From Agaricus subrufescens (taxonomy: Eukaryota; Basidiomycota; Agaricomycetes; Agaricales; Agaricaceae), in NCBI GenBank assembly GCA_029945375.1, contig CM057068.1, positions 186,001-250,000 of the forward strand: 64,000 nt of DNA. Reading direction: 5' to 3'. The notes beneath the pieces were generated by a model that was not told the origin of the DNA, ran no database searches, and saw only the letters and a program-made list of their open reading frames with translations. Shown in pieces: positions 25,223 to 39,650 of the stretch. The stretch's first letter is position 1. Each line of letters opens with the position of its first letter. Both the position numbers and the translations under genes were made by a program.

Positions 25223-26180
25223 CCTCACTTCCTGAATTTTCTTTCGGGTTGTGATGGTGACTAAAGCACGTTAATTCGGTAAGGACTTTTGTGGTTTGTT
25301 TGGGGTAGGGTGAAGAGTTTTTTGTATCTATGACATGGGTAGTTGGTACTTAGGGACAGATGAATGTTTGTAGCGCTTCGCAAGTTGACGTTGATAAAAC
25401 ACGCATTTCTTTTTTTTATTTTTTATTTTTCGAGTATTGTTTTTTTGGGATCGGCGTTGTCATGGATTTTGTGTATTACACTTGTGTTATGTGTGTTTAC
25501 TCGTTACCCTGAGTTGTCAATGCTATGCGTTGATGGACCAGATGCTTGGTACGGTTATTAGACAATAAGCGCTTGGTCATCATAATAAGACACTAAGATT
25601 GATGAACGCGTTGATGGATGACATTGATATACCTATCGGATTTTCCTTCTTGGGCTAAAACGAACAGCAGGTTGAGGTATGGGTGATAGAAATGGGAGTA
25701 AACACGGTGAGTGAGTTTTGAATTTGATTAGTTTGCCTCCTCTCCCATCATCATCCCCATCCCCTTTCGTTCGTCCGTCGCTCGCTATCTGACATTCCCG
25801 CGTTGGTCGCGATTACTTTTTTCTTTTTATCCTGGACTACGATTTTTTATCACGTTTGTAAAGTTTTCTTTGATCTTGGATATTCGAAGATTGGATAGAT
25901 GCTAATTGTGTTCATTTGCACTGTGAATCCGCTCAAATATTCGGATGTTGCGGGGCTGAAGGGATTGCATAGTATGTATCGCTACGCCTTGTGATTTCGG
26001 CCGGTGACTGACTGCCAGGATAGATATTGGGGAGGTTCGAGCAAATACGCTGTGTGACGTTTATGCAGCCCTCGTCGCGGAGGACGGCTTAAGTTTGTGC
26101 CAAATGCAGAGAAGGAAACGGATAGTCACAAAGGGAATGTCGTGTTTGTGCATAATTTTGCGAGCGGGCTGCTGCTACAG

Positions 26181-26315
26181 CCCTGTAATCCTACGGGTGA
26201 GGGTTGTAGTGGCCGAGTGACATTATCGAACGCTGTGTGCAGTACTGTGCCCTGTAATCCTACGGGTGAGGGTTGTAGTGGCCGAGTGACATTATCGAAC
26301 GCGTGCAGTACTGTG
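26181..26315. repeat. two-copy tandem repeat, period 69
   Basis: Unit 1 (26181-26249) and unit 2 (26250-26315) are nearly identical; unit 2 lacks three bases. Both begin CCCTGTAATCCTACGGGTGA. The near-identity means a recent duplication. In one frame it reads as a repeated 'PCNPTGEGCSGRVTLSNA' peptide, but the frame lacks other support. Confidence 0.9.
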
Positions 26316-26603
26316 AGCCTTTCCGTGAACGCATTAGGTCAAATCAATCGTTTTCTCATTCTGCTATCGCGCTGTACAAAGGCCAAGTACTAATTGTGGA
26401 GCGTGTCATGGAGCGCGTAAGACATGCTGTAGGTGCAACTAAAGGAGAGCAAAAGGAAAGCAGCAGGAAAGCAGTAACACCAGTCAAAAAGCAACTCGTC
26501 AGAACAATCAACTCTAAATCTATCAGATTAGAAAAAAAAATCCGATAATTATGAAGGAAAGAAAAAGAAAAAGCAAGTGTCTATTTCTAGATGGGACCGT
26601 TCA

Positions 26604-27852
26604 TCACATCTCCTTTTTCGTCGAAACCGGAACCGTACTGGAACCAACAGCGACTCTCTTCGCTCTAGCAGATATACCTACCGCGGGATCTCTAATGAAA
26701 TTGACGATTACCATGGGCCAGCTGGGATGGGCAGGAAGAGCGTCATAATATTCTGGAGCCAACCGGCGTAATTTCGGTAGACGAGTCCAGGGAATTGAGG
26801 GAAAATCGTGATGCTCATTGTGGTACCCAACCTAATGAAGGGCGATCAGTCAAAAAAAAAAAAGAGAAAAGTGGAATGAGACGTACATTATATGTGAGCC
26901 AATTGAATTTACCATAGTAACTGTAGGTTTCTTGATCTTGACCATCCCAAAGATAATGTTCAGCGATAAAATGGCCAGCGCAAGGATGCAAGCTGCCAGC
27001 GAAAAAGCTGGACATTATGAAATATACGAGAGGAGTGGGACCGACAAATTTGTAGAGAAGATAGTCGGCGAAGAGGACTACGAAAAGGTTGACGAAGTGC
27101 CACTGAGTGAAAGTTTGCACTCGAACGAATGTGGGTCGGAGGGCGTAAAAGAAAATTTGGAAAGTGCTGAAAGGAGTGTCAGAAGGGGAAGAATAGATAT
27201 CAAGAGGGTGCATACGCGAAAAAGACCTTGCCGAGGACGTTGTTGAGAAGAGCCAATTCGATGGTGGTGGGGAGATCAGTGTCAATCCCATCTTGACCCA
27301 AGAATTTATGATGCTCAATGTGATATTTCTAAAACTCCATGAATATATGTAAACACTGTTAACAAAGAAAACCCTAACCTTGAACGCCGCGGCATACGGT
27401 ATCCCAATAGGCAAATTAGCCAAAACAGCCAGTGCCTTATTCTGCCAGACCTTCGGGAACGCCAAATTATGCGTAATCTCATGAATAGCCAAAAACAGAT
27501 TCTGATTGGCCGTTCCACCGATGAGATACGCAGTCGCAACAAACAGCCAACTGTTCCATTTGACATTCTTGAGCCAAACGGTGCCGACGTAGAATTGGAG
27601 GGCGATGACGGCAACGACGATGTATTTGGTGAGGGGTTCGTAGCCCATGAGCTTGGTTACCTCGGGATGTTTCTTCATGATTTCGAGCCGGCGCGAGCGG
27701 TGCGGCTCCTCGGTATGGAGCCAGAGGAAGTCAGCGGGGTCTTTCGGGGGCTGGAGAGGCGGCGCAGCGTCGTTGTTGGGAAAGGTCCTGCGCGGAGTGC
27801 GGCCCTCCGCGAGCGAGTCTGCCCCGCCGTAGAGACTATAGTCAACGGTCAT
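26604..27852 (-). CDS. DES1: sphingolipid delta-4 desaturase (dihydroceramide desaturase), 364 aa
   Basis: Four exons on the minus strand: 27852-27379, 27328-27216, 27166-26887 and 26831-26604, all in frame with introns of 49-55 bases. The N-terminus carries the sphingolipid-desaturase domain ('PADFLWLHTEEPHRSRRLEI'), the hallmark that separates DES1-type from ordinary desaturases. Three histidine boxes are present: HEITHN (124-129), HIEHH (161-165) and HNEHH (293-297). Several hydrophobic spans fit an ER membrane enzyme. DES1 introduces the 4,5-trans double bond into dihydroceramide, a step toward fungal glucosylceramide. Length matches the family. The C-terminus ends in a basic, flexible tail ('STKKEM'). 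Confidence 0.92.
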
Positions 27853-28091
27853 GGCAAGGAGTATTTTATTATGTCAGCATATCGCCTGATTCTCTTAAGC
27901 TGTCTCATCGTCCGCAGGGATTACTAAACCCGCTTCATAGTTCAGGCGAAGCAAACACATAAGTATAATGTATAAGTACAACATGAGACCATAAAAAGTC
28001 GTAAAACTACATCAGGGTATAAAAAGTGTGCCCACACTAGCGCTTTTTTGTTTCTTTTTTTCTTTTTCGCAGCATCAACATCCTCAATCGC

Positions 28092-29861
<1,770 letters not shown>

Positions 29862-32823
29862 ATTTTCTCGTAGGTAGAAGTAAGAGAGTAGAGGAGAGAC
29901 ACAACCTTGGAGAGGTGGTTTTCGCCTCAGCGCGGAGTCTGGGTTTTTTGTATCCATTCCTTATCTCCCTTATCTCTGACCTCCCGAGTAATTTATTTCG
30001 GAGTTACTCCGATCGGCCGTTGGATCCCCTTTCCGGGCCTGATCGGTGAGACTTATGATTTTGATTTTTAAACGACACGGGGTTCAAAATCGAAAACTTC
30101 GGAGGCTTCTTACCATAGCTCTTCCACCCTCAGTACACGATACTTGAATCCTCACGCATTCTCATCCATGTAACACATAAAAAATGGCTAGGGTGGCTTA
30201 TCGGTGCTTTTTTAAACTGTGCGATCGTCATGTCATGATGAATAATGTTGGAGCACCGCAAGCTTAGCACCAGCCACATATTCAATGTCAACATCGGCTG
30301 GAATTCCACTACCCCGCACGCCTTCTCACCGTCCATTGGTAGAGACTTATCAGAAGCCACATAGGGGGCTTCGTAGAAGCAAAATATAAAGTTTGAGAGA
30401 TGCACCATTGTTGCATTGCCATAGCCCCACCGGCTGAACCGTGGCTAAATGATCAAAAGCTAATCCTTGAGGCACATTGTACTGCGCTTTTTCCAATGAA
30501 GTTTTGGCCCTTTGTAATATGGAACCACATGCCGAGGTCCCTAGCTCCCAGCCACGATCCACATGGTTACACCTCCTACTGGAGATATAGCGCTGACTTT
30601 TTAGTATAAAACTTCGTTTTCTTATCGCTCGCGATAAGTGAACAGACCCTTGTGACCCCAAACCTACAGCGCCACACTATATACGAACCTCTTATCTCGA
30701 GCTTCTCTGTCAACCTTACAATTGTCCAACTAATCCGCTCGCATTTGATGGCTGTGTGGCTCTTCTGTCAAATTGAATATGAATATGATGAATAAGATGG
30801 CTAACAGCTTTTTTTTAACATCCAGGCACGCCACAGAATCGTTCGAAGAGAAATTTCAGAGATAAGTTTGACTCAGAGAACGTGTATATCAAACCTTCAA
30901 CCTACGTAGGGAAACAGTTCCTCCATACTCCGTCTCTTGGCTTAGGCTTGGCTAAAGTTCGCGTTCTCGCTCTTGACATTAATGGGCAAAGGGTCTCACG
31001 AGAAGAGCTACTATTTGCTTGGCGTTATTCCCATCATTCCGTCACTTCCCGGGCGTGGCAGTGGACAAAGATAACTTTCGGCGGCCTTTTTGCGCTGATG
31101 CGTTCCCTATTTAGTAAAACGTCGTGTGTATGCGATACATGCCGCTGATGGGACAAGTGGGAAAATTACTATAAATACCATAAATTGCGCATAGGTCATC
31201 ACCCGGTCATTATTTGCCTCCGCCGGGACAGAAAACGAGACTTTAATTTGCGAAAAGACCGTAGCCGGGCTCGTCTTTTGTGAAATCGGCCCATTTTGCG
31301 ATGATAACTTGTAAGGATGGTTACCTGAAGATAATTCGATTTTAATATTGATTGCCACGATGTTTTGGGGAAGTTTCGGTTGTCGGGATGTAACTTTGTA
31401 TCGCCAGTAAGCGTAAAGCTATAACCGACAGGCTCATGTAATCATCAGCCACCCTAATAAAAAAAAGAGGGCGGGACACGTCCCCAAGGAATGTATTTAA
31501 CTTCTCTGCGAAGTCAAGATGAAAGGGTGAATCACAATTAATGAATTGGTGCTTTCATAGCACATATGATATCACTTTCTTTAGTTCCAGCAACTCTGCG
31601 AGAGTTTATAACCGCGACTTCCGCTTCTTCTGGTCCCCAGAGGAACATCTGGTTTCGCAGGACAATCGGCTTCCGTATGTAAGAATGTTTACTGACGAGG
31701 CGTCTGACAGATATGTAGGGCGGACGACTCGACGTGCTAGGAGGAGCGGATGCTCCATGTGACCCGAATAGAAATTATTAGGCGTGAGGTAGGGTAGGTT
31801 TTTCCGTTGAGAATGCTACCAAGTTGGTCTATCAAGAATAGGTGATGAGAATCCATGCGTTGAGGATTATGGAGACTTTAACATTGGAAGACAATGACAA
31901 GAGGAATGATGGAATGAAGTCCGCTCGCCTTGGGGATTTCCTTCTTGACTTGGTAAGGTTAGAGGTACCAACTAAGTAGACGTAGATTGATATAATTTGG
32001 CGAGGTAATTACTTATGACCGTCCTGCATGGACTTATCTGTCGTTTTTGCTCCTACGTTCATTGTGAATGGTTCTAAAGGTCCAGACTCATTTATGATAG
32101 GCAAAACAAATAGCAAGAAAAACGGACACCCACAGGCTGATATACTGTGAACCACCGACGAAGTGAGTATGACTGTTCGTTTAATCGTTTGATTTTAACT
32201 ATAGCAGATGAGGCGGGGGAAAGGCGACCGGTGTTATAAGATGTGACTTTGAAACAGCTCTTCAGTACATAAAGGGACGTAACCAATCTAAGTAAAGAAA
32301 CGTAGTGCTTCATCTATATCTGAAATTTAAACATGTGTGAGTGTGTGAGTGAGAACGCATACGGTCAGTTCCCTTCAAGTATAACACAGCGAGCACCGTG
32401 ATTGGGGACCACGACAAAGCGATTGTTCTGAACAGGCCGACGGTTACAAATATTTCTTTGGCCCATGCAGCCTCGGCTCAAGTGGTCGGCAGCGCTATAT
32501 AATTTCAGAATGGTGGTGAAGTCGGCATGGTTGTACCCTGAATATAAAAGCAGTGGACAATGCACGAAAAGAATTTTCATATAATAATGCTGTGGTATTT
32601 GAATTGGTCAACAGACTTCCTTGTTTGAGGTCGAACAACCAGTCGAGGGTCTACTCAGACGTCCGTATTTCAGAGTTGTAGTGCATCACGATGTTCATCC
32701 CGGCCATTGAATAAGCGCTATCGAGCCTGAGTGTGGTCGGTTGTTGTGGTATGTTGTGCGGTGTTGGCCGACATGGCATCACGCGCGTAAAATTTGGAAA
32801 TAGGGCATTCTGTGGCTTTGAAC
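29862..32823. other. intergenic stretch between divergent genes, 3.0 kb
   Basis: The GDH gene (minus) and the helicase gene (plus) diverge from here, so both promoters are inside. The CT/GA-rich sequence just above 29,862 is a likely GDH promoter. I found no coding region: the open frames are short and compositional, without splice-joined partners. No repeats or transposon ends were seen. Confidence 0.5.
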
Positions 32824-35259
32824 ATGTCGTCCTCAGCGTTCTGGACGCGGCTCGCCCGCACTGCCTTTGTCCGTCCCAGGCTAGGCTCTACTCCCCTCTT
32901 CCGCAGGTCCTATGTCCTTCTCGCTGCAAAACCCACAAACCTCCGTTCGTCGTCGTTTGTCGTGTCTCCTGCCAGTGCTTGCTCACCTTGTTATAGTTCT
33001 GCCTCGGTCTATACCCCTAATTACTCGTAGTCAGTCTTCTGCAGCCGCGGCGCGTCTTCCTCCGAAAGTGGACTCGCCCGAAGATGTTGAGGTCTCCGAA
33101 GACGCTGAAAAATTGCCCGAGTTTGCCTCACTAGAGGGCGCAGTGGATCCTCGCATTCTACGCGCTCTCACACAGAGCCCTTTCAAGCTGACAACTATGT
33201 CAGTCGTCCAGTCGCAGGTGTTACCCCTCCTGCCCGAGCTCGCTGAACCCCACGACCCTGCGACCTCATCAGAAAATTCGCGGGACCTGCTTGTCAGGGC
33301 CAAAACGGGTACTGGCAAGACACTTGGCTTCCTCATCCCAGCTGTCGAGGCCCGCCTGAAGACTCTCAACGCGGAAGTTGCGAAAGGCGACGAGTCTGGA
33401 TTACCTCCCGGCAAGAGACTTGCCGAGGGAATACGAAGAAAATTTGCTACAAAGCATACGGGCATCGTGATCATCAGCCCTACGAGGGAGCTTGCTACGC
33501 AAATCGCACAAGAGGCCCACAAGCTTGTGAGGCACATCGATGACTTCGGTATCCACCTGTTCGTCGGCGGCGAAAGCAAATCTATGCAATTAAGAGATTT
33601 CAGGCGCCATGCACACGACCTCATTGTGGCCACGCCTGGTCGACTGAAGGATATTCTGGAGTCATGTCCGGAAGTCGCTGAGAGTGTATCTCACACTCAA
33701 ACTGTACGTATATTTGTGTTGCCACAGATACTGTCAGTCACTCATACCACCTGCTTTAGCTCGTGCTTGACGAAGCGGATTCCCTCCTGGACATGGGTTT
33801 CCAACCCGACCTTCTCGCAATCCAAAAACACATGCCGAAATCTCCTGAACGCCAAACTTTCCTTTTCTCCGCCACTATTTCCCCCGCCATTCGTGACATT
33901 GCTCGTGCTTCTCTTGCCAAGCGGCACACATATATTAACTGTGTTTCCGCCGATCATTCCCCTGTTCACGCCCATATTCCTCAGTACCACACCGTTCTTC
34001 CCACCGCCGAGCATCAAATTCCACATGTCCTTCGCGTCATTGCCCATGATCAACTGACCAATCCCGGTAAATCAAAATCAATCGTCTTTTTACCGACGAC
34101 CAAAATGACGGTGCTCTTCGCTGAGCTCTTGAGGAATCTTGCCAACTCTATCCTTCCTGCTGGAACAAACACCAACATCTATGAACTACATTCAAAGAAG
34201 AATATGGATAGTCGTACTAGGGCATCAAACAGATTCCGGAATGATACATCTGGTGCAGCTGTCCTCATTACATCGGATGTGTCTGCTCGGGGTGTAGATT
34301 ATCCTGGTGTTTCTCGTGTTATCCAAGTCGGCATTCCCTCGACTGCGGAGCAATATGTCCATCGTGTTGGAAGGACAGGACGTGCTGGTGGCACCCAAGG
34401 GCGTGGCGACCTAGTCCTCCTTCCCTGGGAGCGTGGTTTCGTCACCAGCCAGTTGTCGCAGGTACCATTGAAACCGCTCACAGCTCAAGATTTGACTACC
34501 GAACTCGTCGGACTTGCAAAGTCTCATGACGAGGATCCGGCAAACTTCTTTGGTGGTGAAATCCCTATGGTCCGGAGGGGCGGTGCGGCGCAACGTTCGG
34601 GATCAAAATCCTTTGCTTTGCGTAGACAGAGTAGCACCCCGATGTTTAATCCATCTCTTACTCCCTTGATCGAAGATATCCCACGCGCAGTAACCGAACT
34701 CGTTTCAACCGCCGATCCTGAATCTATCGAAGAAACCTTCACATCTCTTCTTGGTTACTATGCTGGCAAGTTATCTGAATTGAAAATTCGTAAATCAGAG
34801 ATTCTTGAGGGATGCAAAGAATGGAGTACTCAGGCTGGTGGGCTGAAAGAGGCGCCGTTCTTGTCCAAGACGTTTTTGGATAGGTTAGGGTTCGGGAATA
34901 TGGATGCTATGGATAGGGTGAGGAGGGGTGGGTTCAAAGAGCCCCGGAGGAATGCGTTTGCTTTCAGGGGTCGGGATAAAGTGATGGAGGAAGGTGGTAG
35001 GGGATATGGTCGCGATCGTGGAGGAGGTGATTTTGATTCGGGGAGAAGAGATTTCGGTAGTCGTGGAGGGGATAGAGACGGTACACCTTTTACGGAAAGA
35101 AGAGACTTTGAACGCGGTGCTGGCGGTAAATATAATAAACCGCAACAACGGTGGGAAGGACGTGGACGAGTTAAGAACAGGAACGCTGGTAAATCTTGGG
35201 ATTCGGTGAAGAATTCTCGGGGTGAGGGAGGTTTCAAGGAACATTGGAATCCGTTCTAA
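32824..35259 (+). CDS. DEAD-box RNA helicase, probably mitochondrial (Mss116-like), 775 aa
   Basis: Best model: exons 32824-32944, 32997-33703 and 33760-35259, introns of 52 (GTTCGT...TTATAG) and 56 bases. The start at 32,824 gives an Arg/Ser-rich, acid-free leader (MSSSAFWTRLARTAFVRPRL) typical of mitochondrial import. A start at 32,912 without intron 1 is possible but gives a poorer leader. Helicase motifs are in order: Q-motif region 'FKLTTMSVVQSQ', I AKTGTGKT (141-148), Ia PTRELATQ, Ib TPGR, II DEAD (280-283), III SAT (313-315), V 'SARGVDYPGV', VI HRVGRTGR (477-484). After the Mss116-type C-terminal domain comes an Arg/Gly-rich tail (about 690-775) like RNA-chaperone tails. The likely role is mitochondrial RNA splicing and ribosome assembly. 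Confidence 0.9.
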
Positions 35260-35935
35260 TAGTTCCTCCCACCTAACCTTTCTCCCTCTCCTTTTCTGCT
35301 GACTCTTTTCTATTTATTTCTGGTATCTAGTATTGGTAGATGGTCGATATGCTTGATGATAATTAGAGGAAAAACTAAAAAGGACGGGTCGTACGTCCTA
35401 TTATGGGTTAGATTTATGCTAGCGTACCTTGTGTAGATATAGGTCTTAATATTTTGGCATTTACCACTCACATTGATGTGATTTGCATATTTCCCGATCG
35501 ATCTGACTTTTTCTTATGGGGAGGTCAAGTCTGACTAAGATGGTCGGACTTTGGGAGAGAGCGGTGAGTGATGAGATCGTGGGGGTGGTTGTTATATTAT
35601 TAGCATGGTGGTAACTATATTTGGGTCTATGGTTTAACAGGTGGATCCGCTTTTTGTGATTTTTCGCGAGGGGCTTGAGAAGAGCGTGCAATTGTTTTTG
35701 TTTTGTGGACTAAAGGGTTACTCCGTACGGAAATGCTTTATGTACTAAGTGTGGGACTCCGTTATTATTCGTGTCCAGAGTTCGAAAGATCGATTACCTA
35801 GGAAAAAACCAGGTCACTCTGTCACGGTCTTTACTGTTTTTACTTTCCGTGGACGTCCGAAAATCTTTCTTGTACGTTGGCCTGTTAACAACCTGGGAAC
35901 AACCAATAATACTGCGTGTCCGCCACTTGTCTAGG
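35260..35935. other. non-coding spacer
   Basis: Helicase 3' UTR followed by sequence without a supported gene or a recognisable repeat. Confidence 0.45.
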
Positions 35936-36790
35936 TTATCACTGCGGTGGTTCAGTCAGTAGTCATCAAGGCGCCGCCGCCTGGGCAACTCGTGGTACTG
36001 GCAAAACACACACTGCGGAGCCTCAATTTCGGGTCGTTGAAGCCGTCATTTAATGCAAGACTCGCGCCTTCAATGCTAGCTTTCAGCTGCTTGGTGAGAC
36101 TCGGGAGGAAAGGGTGTTTATGGCCAGGCTCATAGGTCATGAGCAACCCCCTACCACCATTTTCAGAGGGCGAGGGGGAAGCTATAGGCAGACAGTTGCT
36201 CGAGACAGAAAGTCAGTTGATCATGGTTAGACTAGACTATTCTTCTGACTAGTAATTGCAGGAGTGACCGACTACGTGTCTGGGACGATGTACTCGACTG
36301 CCCGAGAGTATTGTAAGTTTGCCTACCCTTATTCTACAACCACAACTTTAATGTTGCTTGTTCTGCTCCCCTCTAGACGAGCCCACTGTCGTCCATTATC
36401 GTTGCCGCGGCTTTGTCCTTAGTCGCTAAGCCGCTGCCGATGGGCACCTCGTATTACAGGCGAAACGCACACCGCAGGACGCCAATTACAGGCGATCGAA
36501 ACCGCCGTTCAACGCAAGACTCGCGCCTTTAATGCTGGCTGTCGGCTGTTTGGCGAAACTCGGGAGGAGAGGGCGTTTGTAGTTATTATACGAAGCGAGA
36601 GGCTCATAAGTTATGAGATGGGCGACCCCGCACCACTAATTTTCTGAAGGCGAGAGGGAGGCTATGGACAAACCATTGCTCGAGGCCGAAGGTCCGTTAA
36701 TTACGTTGGACTAGACTGCGATCTGACTAGTAATCGCAGGGGTGACCGACTAGGTGTTTAGGACGATACATTCGACTGCCCGGATTGCAT
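35936..36790. repeat. diverged two-copy duplication with pseudogene remnant
   Basis: Copy A (about 35936-36307) and copy B (about 36396-36790) align along their lengths, with many substitutions and small gaps, spaced about 460 bases. In one frame both read 'KTRAFNA...GETREER', and differences there fall mostly at silent third positions (TTT/TTC, GGC/GGT, GAA/GAG), so this was once protein-coding. Copy A has TAA where copy B has CAA. I do not recognise the protein. It lies beside a NACHT relic and may be debris of the same accessory region. Confidence 0.7.
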
Positions 36791-37099
36791 GATTCAGCTA
36801 GTTGGAGGCCGGTTTAAATTTTCTCCGTAGTCTGGTTGCCGAAACGTCAATCAACAACAAAACCTCCATTCGATTTGCCCTCCCACCTTGTTTCCCACAT
36901 ATTTTTGGGGTCTACGAGCACCTTGGCTTCTTTTCAGGGTGGTAATTAAATTTAATCGCTTGAGGATGCGTACCTCACAATTGGAGCTCTCATGATCATC
37001 TGTCGGGCCTCTTTGCCCCTTTTACCTTTTAAAACCGAGTTGAGACGATTATATGCGCAGCATTACCAGCTATGGTAGTAGAGAATAGGAATTAAGGAA

Positions 37100-38206
37100 T
37101 TGAGCTTTTTGATGACTGGCCCGCCTGGTGCGGGAAAGTCAGCCGTCGCGCGGACATGCGCATATACATACAAGATTGAGGCGGCCGGTAGACTCGGCGC
37201 ATCATTCTTTTGTTTCCGGCCCACTGGTCGTAACTACCCCAAAAAATTCATGCCTACTATTGTCTACCAGGCCGCAACCAGATATCTAGCTTACAGCGAA
37301 TATATCGATGCTTTTGTTCTTAGCGATCGCCTTGTGCTCGAGAAAGATATGGACATCCAGTTCCTGGAGCTCCCCGTCAAACTACTACAGAAGCTGAGCG
37401 CTAGCGGCCGAGGTATATGAAGGGGGGGTGCGATCATCGTCATCGATGATCCTAACGAATGCGCGAGTGTCGATGCACAGCCTCAGATTATAGACCTCAT
37501 CACCGCTACCATCCTCGACCGGACTGCACCATGCTTGCGGACATTCTTCAGTTGCCTTGAACCTCTTATTACCCCCTCTTTCGTATCACGACCTGCTACA
37601 ATTATTCCTTGGACGCAGCCGCTGACACGCACCGACAATGCTGTTAGCGACGTTGAAGCATATCTTCCTGGCGGTTTCCAGGCGATCCGTGCCAGGTGCA
37701 GTATTCCTGCCAGTATGACCTGGACCATGGAGGGGCATATTCGGGGTCTTGACTCTCGATCTGCCGGTCCATTCTGGGGAGATGAGAATATATATGCGGT
37801 GATAAACCTAAGTGCTCAATCTGTTATCATTGGGGCCAATCAGAAGGTGCAAGCCGATGCATTCAAGGTAGAGGTCGCTCATAGTAAACTAATTTTTTTT
37901 TGTCAAGGGGATGTCTGGGTCAGTGACCTATTTGGGTTTTTTTCGGCCTCTCACGCCGAGTACGTCAACGTCACCGATCGCGAACTAGACCATTCAAGCC
38001 GATTCTTTCCAGCGTTCGCCTCGCCACTAAATAAAAAAATTATTGACCGAAAAATTTGTTCCACTCCTCGTATTGTTGGAGGGACCTTGAATTGGGATGA
38101 ACAATATCAGCACACGGTTCTACAAGCGCCTAGCTCCGTGGTGTCTTGTTTTTGTTTTTTTTGTTTGTTCGAGCCGGTGGTTGAATTTTGCCAAGCGTTA
38201 TTCTGA
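37100..38206 (+). pseudogene. NACHT NTPase relic (NLR-like), one in-frame stop
   Basis: One frame is open from 37,100 to 38,206 except for a TGA at 37,418. It begins with 'FLMTGPPGAGKSAVART', a P-loop, then 'GASFFCFRPTGRN', 'MPTIVYQAATR', and after the stop 'AIIVIDDPNECASVDAQ', where mushroom NACHT proteins have 'LIVIDGLDECA'. The Walker B acidic cluster is therefore altered as well. Further on, 'FQAIRARCSIPASMTWT' and 'GLDSRSAGPFW' match the conserved 'IR..R.IP.SWP' and 'LV.RSAGLFVYA' segments in degraded form. The N-terminal effector and C-terminal repeat parts are missing. NACHT NTPases act in non-self recognition and regulated cell death in fungi. This copy is probably dead. Confidence 0.7.
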
Positions 38207-38497
38207 CGGTCGGACAGGCAATGAAATTAAAGAAGAGACTAAACTAGCTACGATGTATATCAACCACTGACACATTAGTCTCAATATATGTTACACGGAG
38301 GAAATGAATGCGAAGAACACTAGTTGGGGTGTTTCGAGACTTGGTTCGGCCGGTCACTTGTACCGACTGGTGGCAATGATGAAGAATGCTGCTGCCATTG
38401 AGTCGTCTTGACAACGAACCGCCTTGCCCCTGCCCGGGGGAAGAGATGACAGTGTGCCTGGGATGTCCGTAAAGCGTTCGCGAGGGCAGAATACGGG

Positions 38498-39650
38498 TTA
38501 TTTCAATTCGCGGGAACTGTTGACGGTGTCGAGATTAATTTGGAGCGATGGCGGTGATGGAGGCATTGGTAATCTGATTTCTTCTAGACTCTGTTGTCGA
38601 CTAAAAACGTCGTCACCATGCGCTACCCTCGCTATTATTAAGAAGGATGAAATAGGCTGATTTTTTTTCGTTAGTATGCTTTTTTTTTGACAGACGTCTA
38701 GGCTCTTGATTGCCGAATGTATAGAACTTACTTGGAGTTGTGCCCAGAGGAGAATCGCGATGCTTCCCACTGAGAAGAGGCCGATTGTACAGAGAGCGAA
38801 TATATCCGCGAATATGACTATGCAGGCTGACTCAACAATGACAGCTACGATGCTGAGGTAGGGTAGTTGGGTTTCTCTTCCGGGGAAGGACCTGGTAATT
38901 TCACGTCTGTGGCTTAGGAGAAGAAATATGAGGCTGGAACTAATCCCGGTATTGAAGAGGAGAGTCATTGAGAATTGTGCGACGGTGCAGGGGTCGCTTG
39001 TCCCTGTGAGCGTGTGTGTGCTTGAGGCGTGATGGTACACCAAGGCGCCAATGCCAGTTCCTGAATGAACCGAGTTATACATGCATGGTGCGTTTGTTGA
39101 TATATTCGGGACGCACCAGCCATAGCGATGTAAAGCACCAGAGGCAAAATCCATAACTTAGACCACACCCTCCTACGGAGTCCGGTGGCGATAACATAAC
39201 AGCGCCACACCTCGTTCACGAAAACATCAGCGACGTTCCAAAGGCTTATGATATTGAAGATAAACTTACGAGACTACCATCCGTGATCAAGCCAACAGCC
39301 AGGAATACAATGTTGATTGGCCCCGCAAATGGATTTGGCGGTAGACTTGAGCCATCGGCTTTGCACATTAGAGTATCGCCCAAGACATCATCCATCGTAA
39401 TGCGTATTGTCCAGGCCTCTTCGACGGTCGCAACAACGAGTATCACCGCGACGTACAACATCAAGGCGGTGATTACCCCTCGATTCGTCTCGCCTCGTTT
39501 TTTCGGAAGCATAGTAAGGCAGTCATACCCAATTTGGACGAGGATACCGTAGAATATGCTGCCTATGAGGCAACCGAGAAGTCCGGCGGTCTTCAGATCC
39601 GTGGTGTTATAGGCTTCAATTCCATTACATTCGTTGGTCTCTCCGGACAT
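38498..39650 (-). CDS. seven-transmembrane-segment protein, 320 aa
   Basis: Four exons on the minus strand: 39650-39270, 39210-39117, 39060-38732 and 38656-38498. The last intron has a textbook CTAAC branch site. Hydrophobic spans at about residues 17-45, 58-82, 108-135, 147-170, 185-212, 225-254 and 255-280 suggest seven membrane segments, with a short polar N-terminus and a Ser-rich cytosolic tail. It belongs by look to the large, lineage-expanded families of mushroom membrane proteins of unknown role (often compared with 7-TM receptors). I cannot name a family or ligand. Start at the first ATG gives 'MSGETNECNGIEAYN' before segment 1. Confidence 0.75.

Larger units (their letters stand above)
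23734..26603. other. mostly non-coding stretch, 2.9 kb
   Basis: No family is recognisable. It contains one weak multi-exon candidate (24,651-25,222) and a 69-bp tandem duplication (26,181-26,315), listed separately. T-rich tracts at 25,400-25,450 and 25,810-25,870 look like intron or UTR composition. The promoter side of neighbouring genes is not here, because the desaturase gene ends at 26,604. Confidence 0.4.

Noticed and set aside
29862..32823. Several 70-100 codon frames on both strands
   Set aside because: No motif, no splice-joined partners, and composition like random intergenic DNA.
35994..36040. 'GTGKTHT' P-loop-like peptide in duplication copy A
   Set aside because: Not preserved in copy B and too short; chance match.
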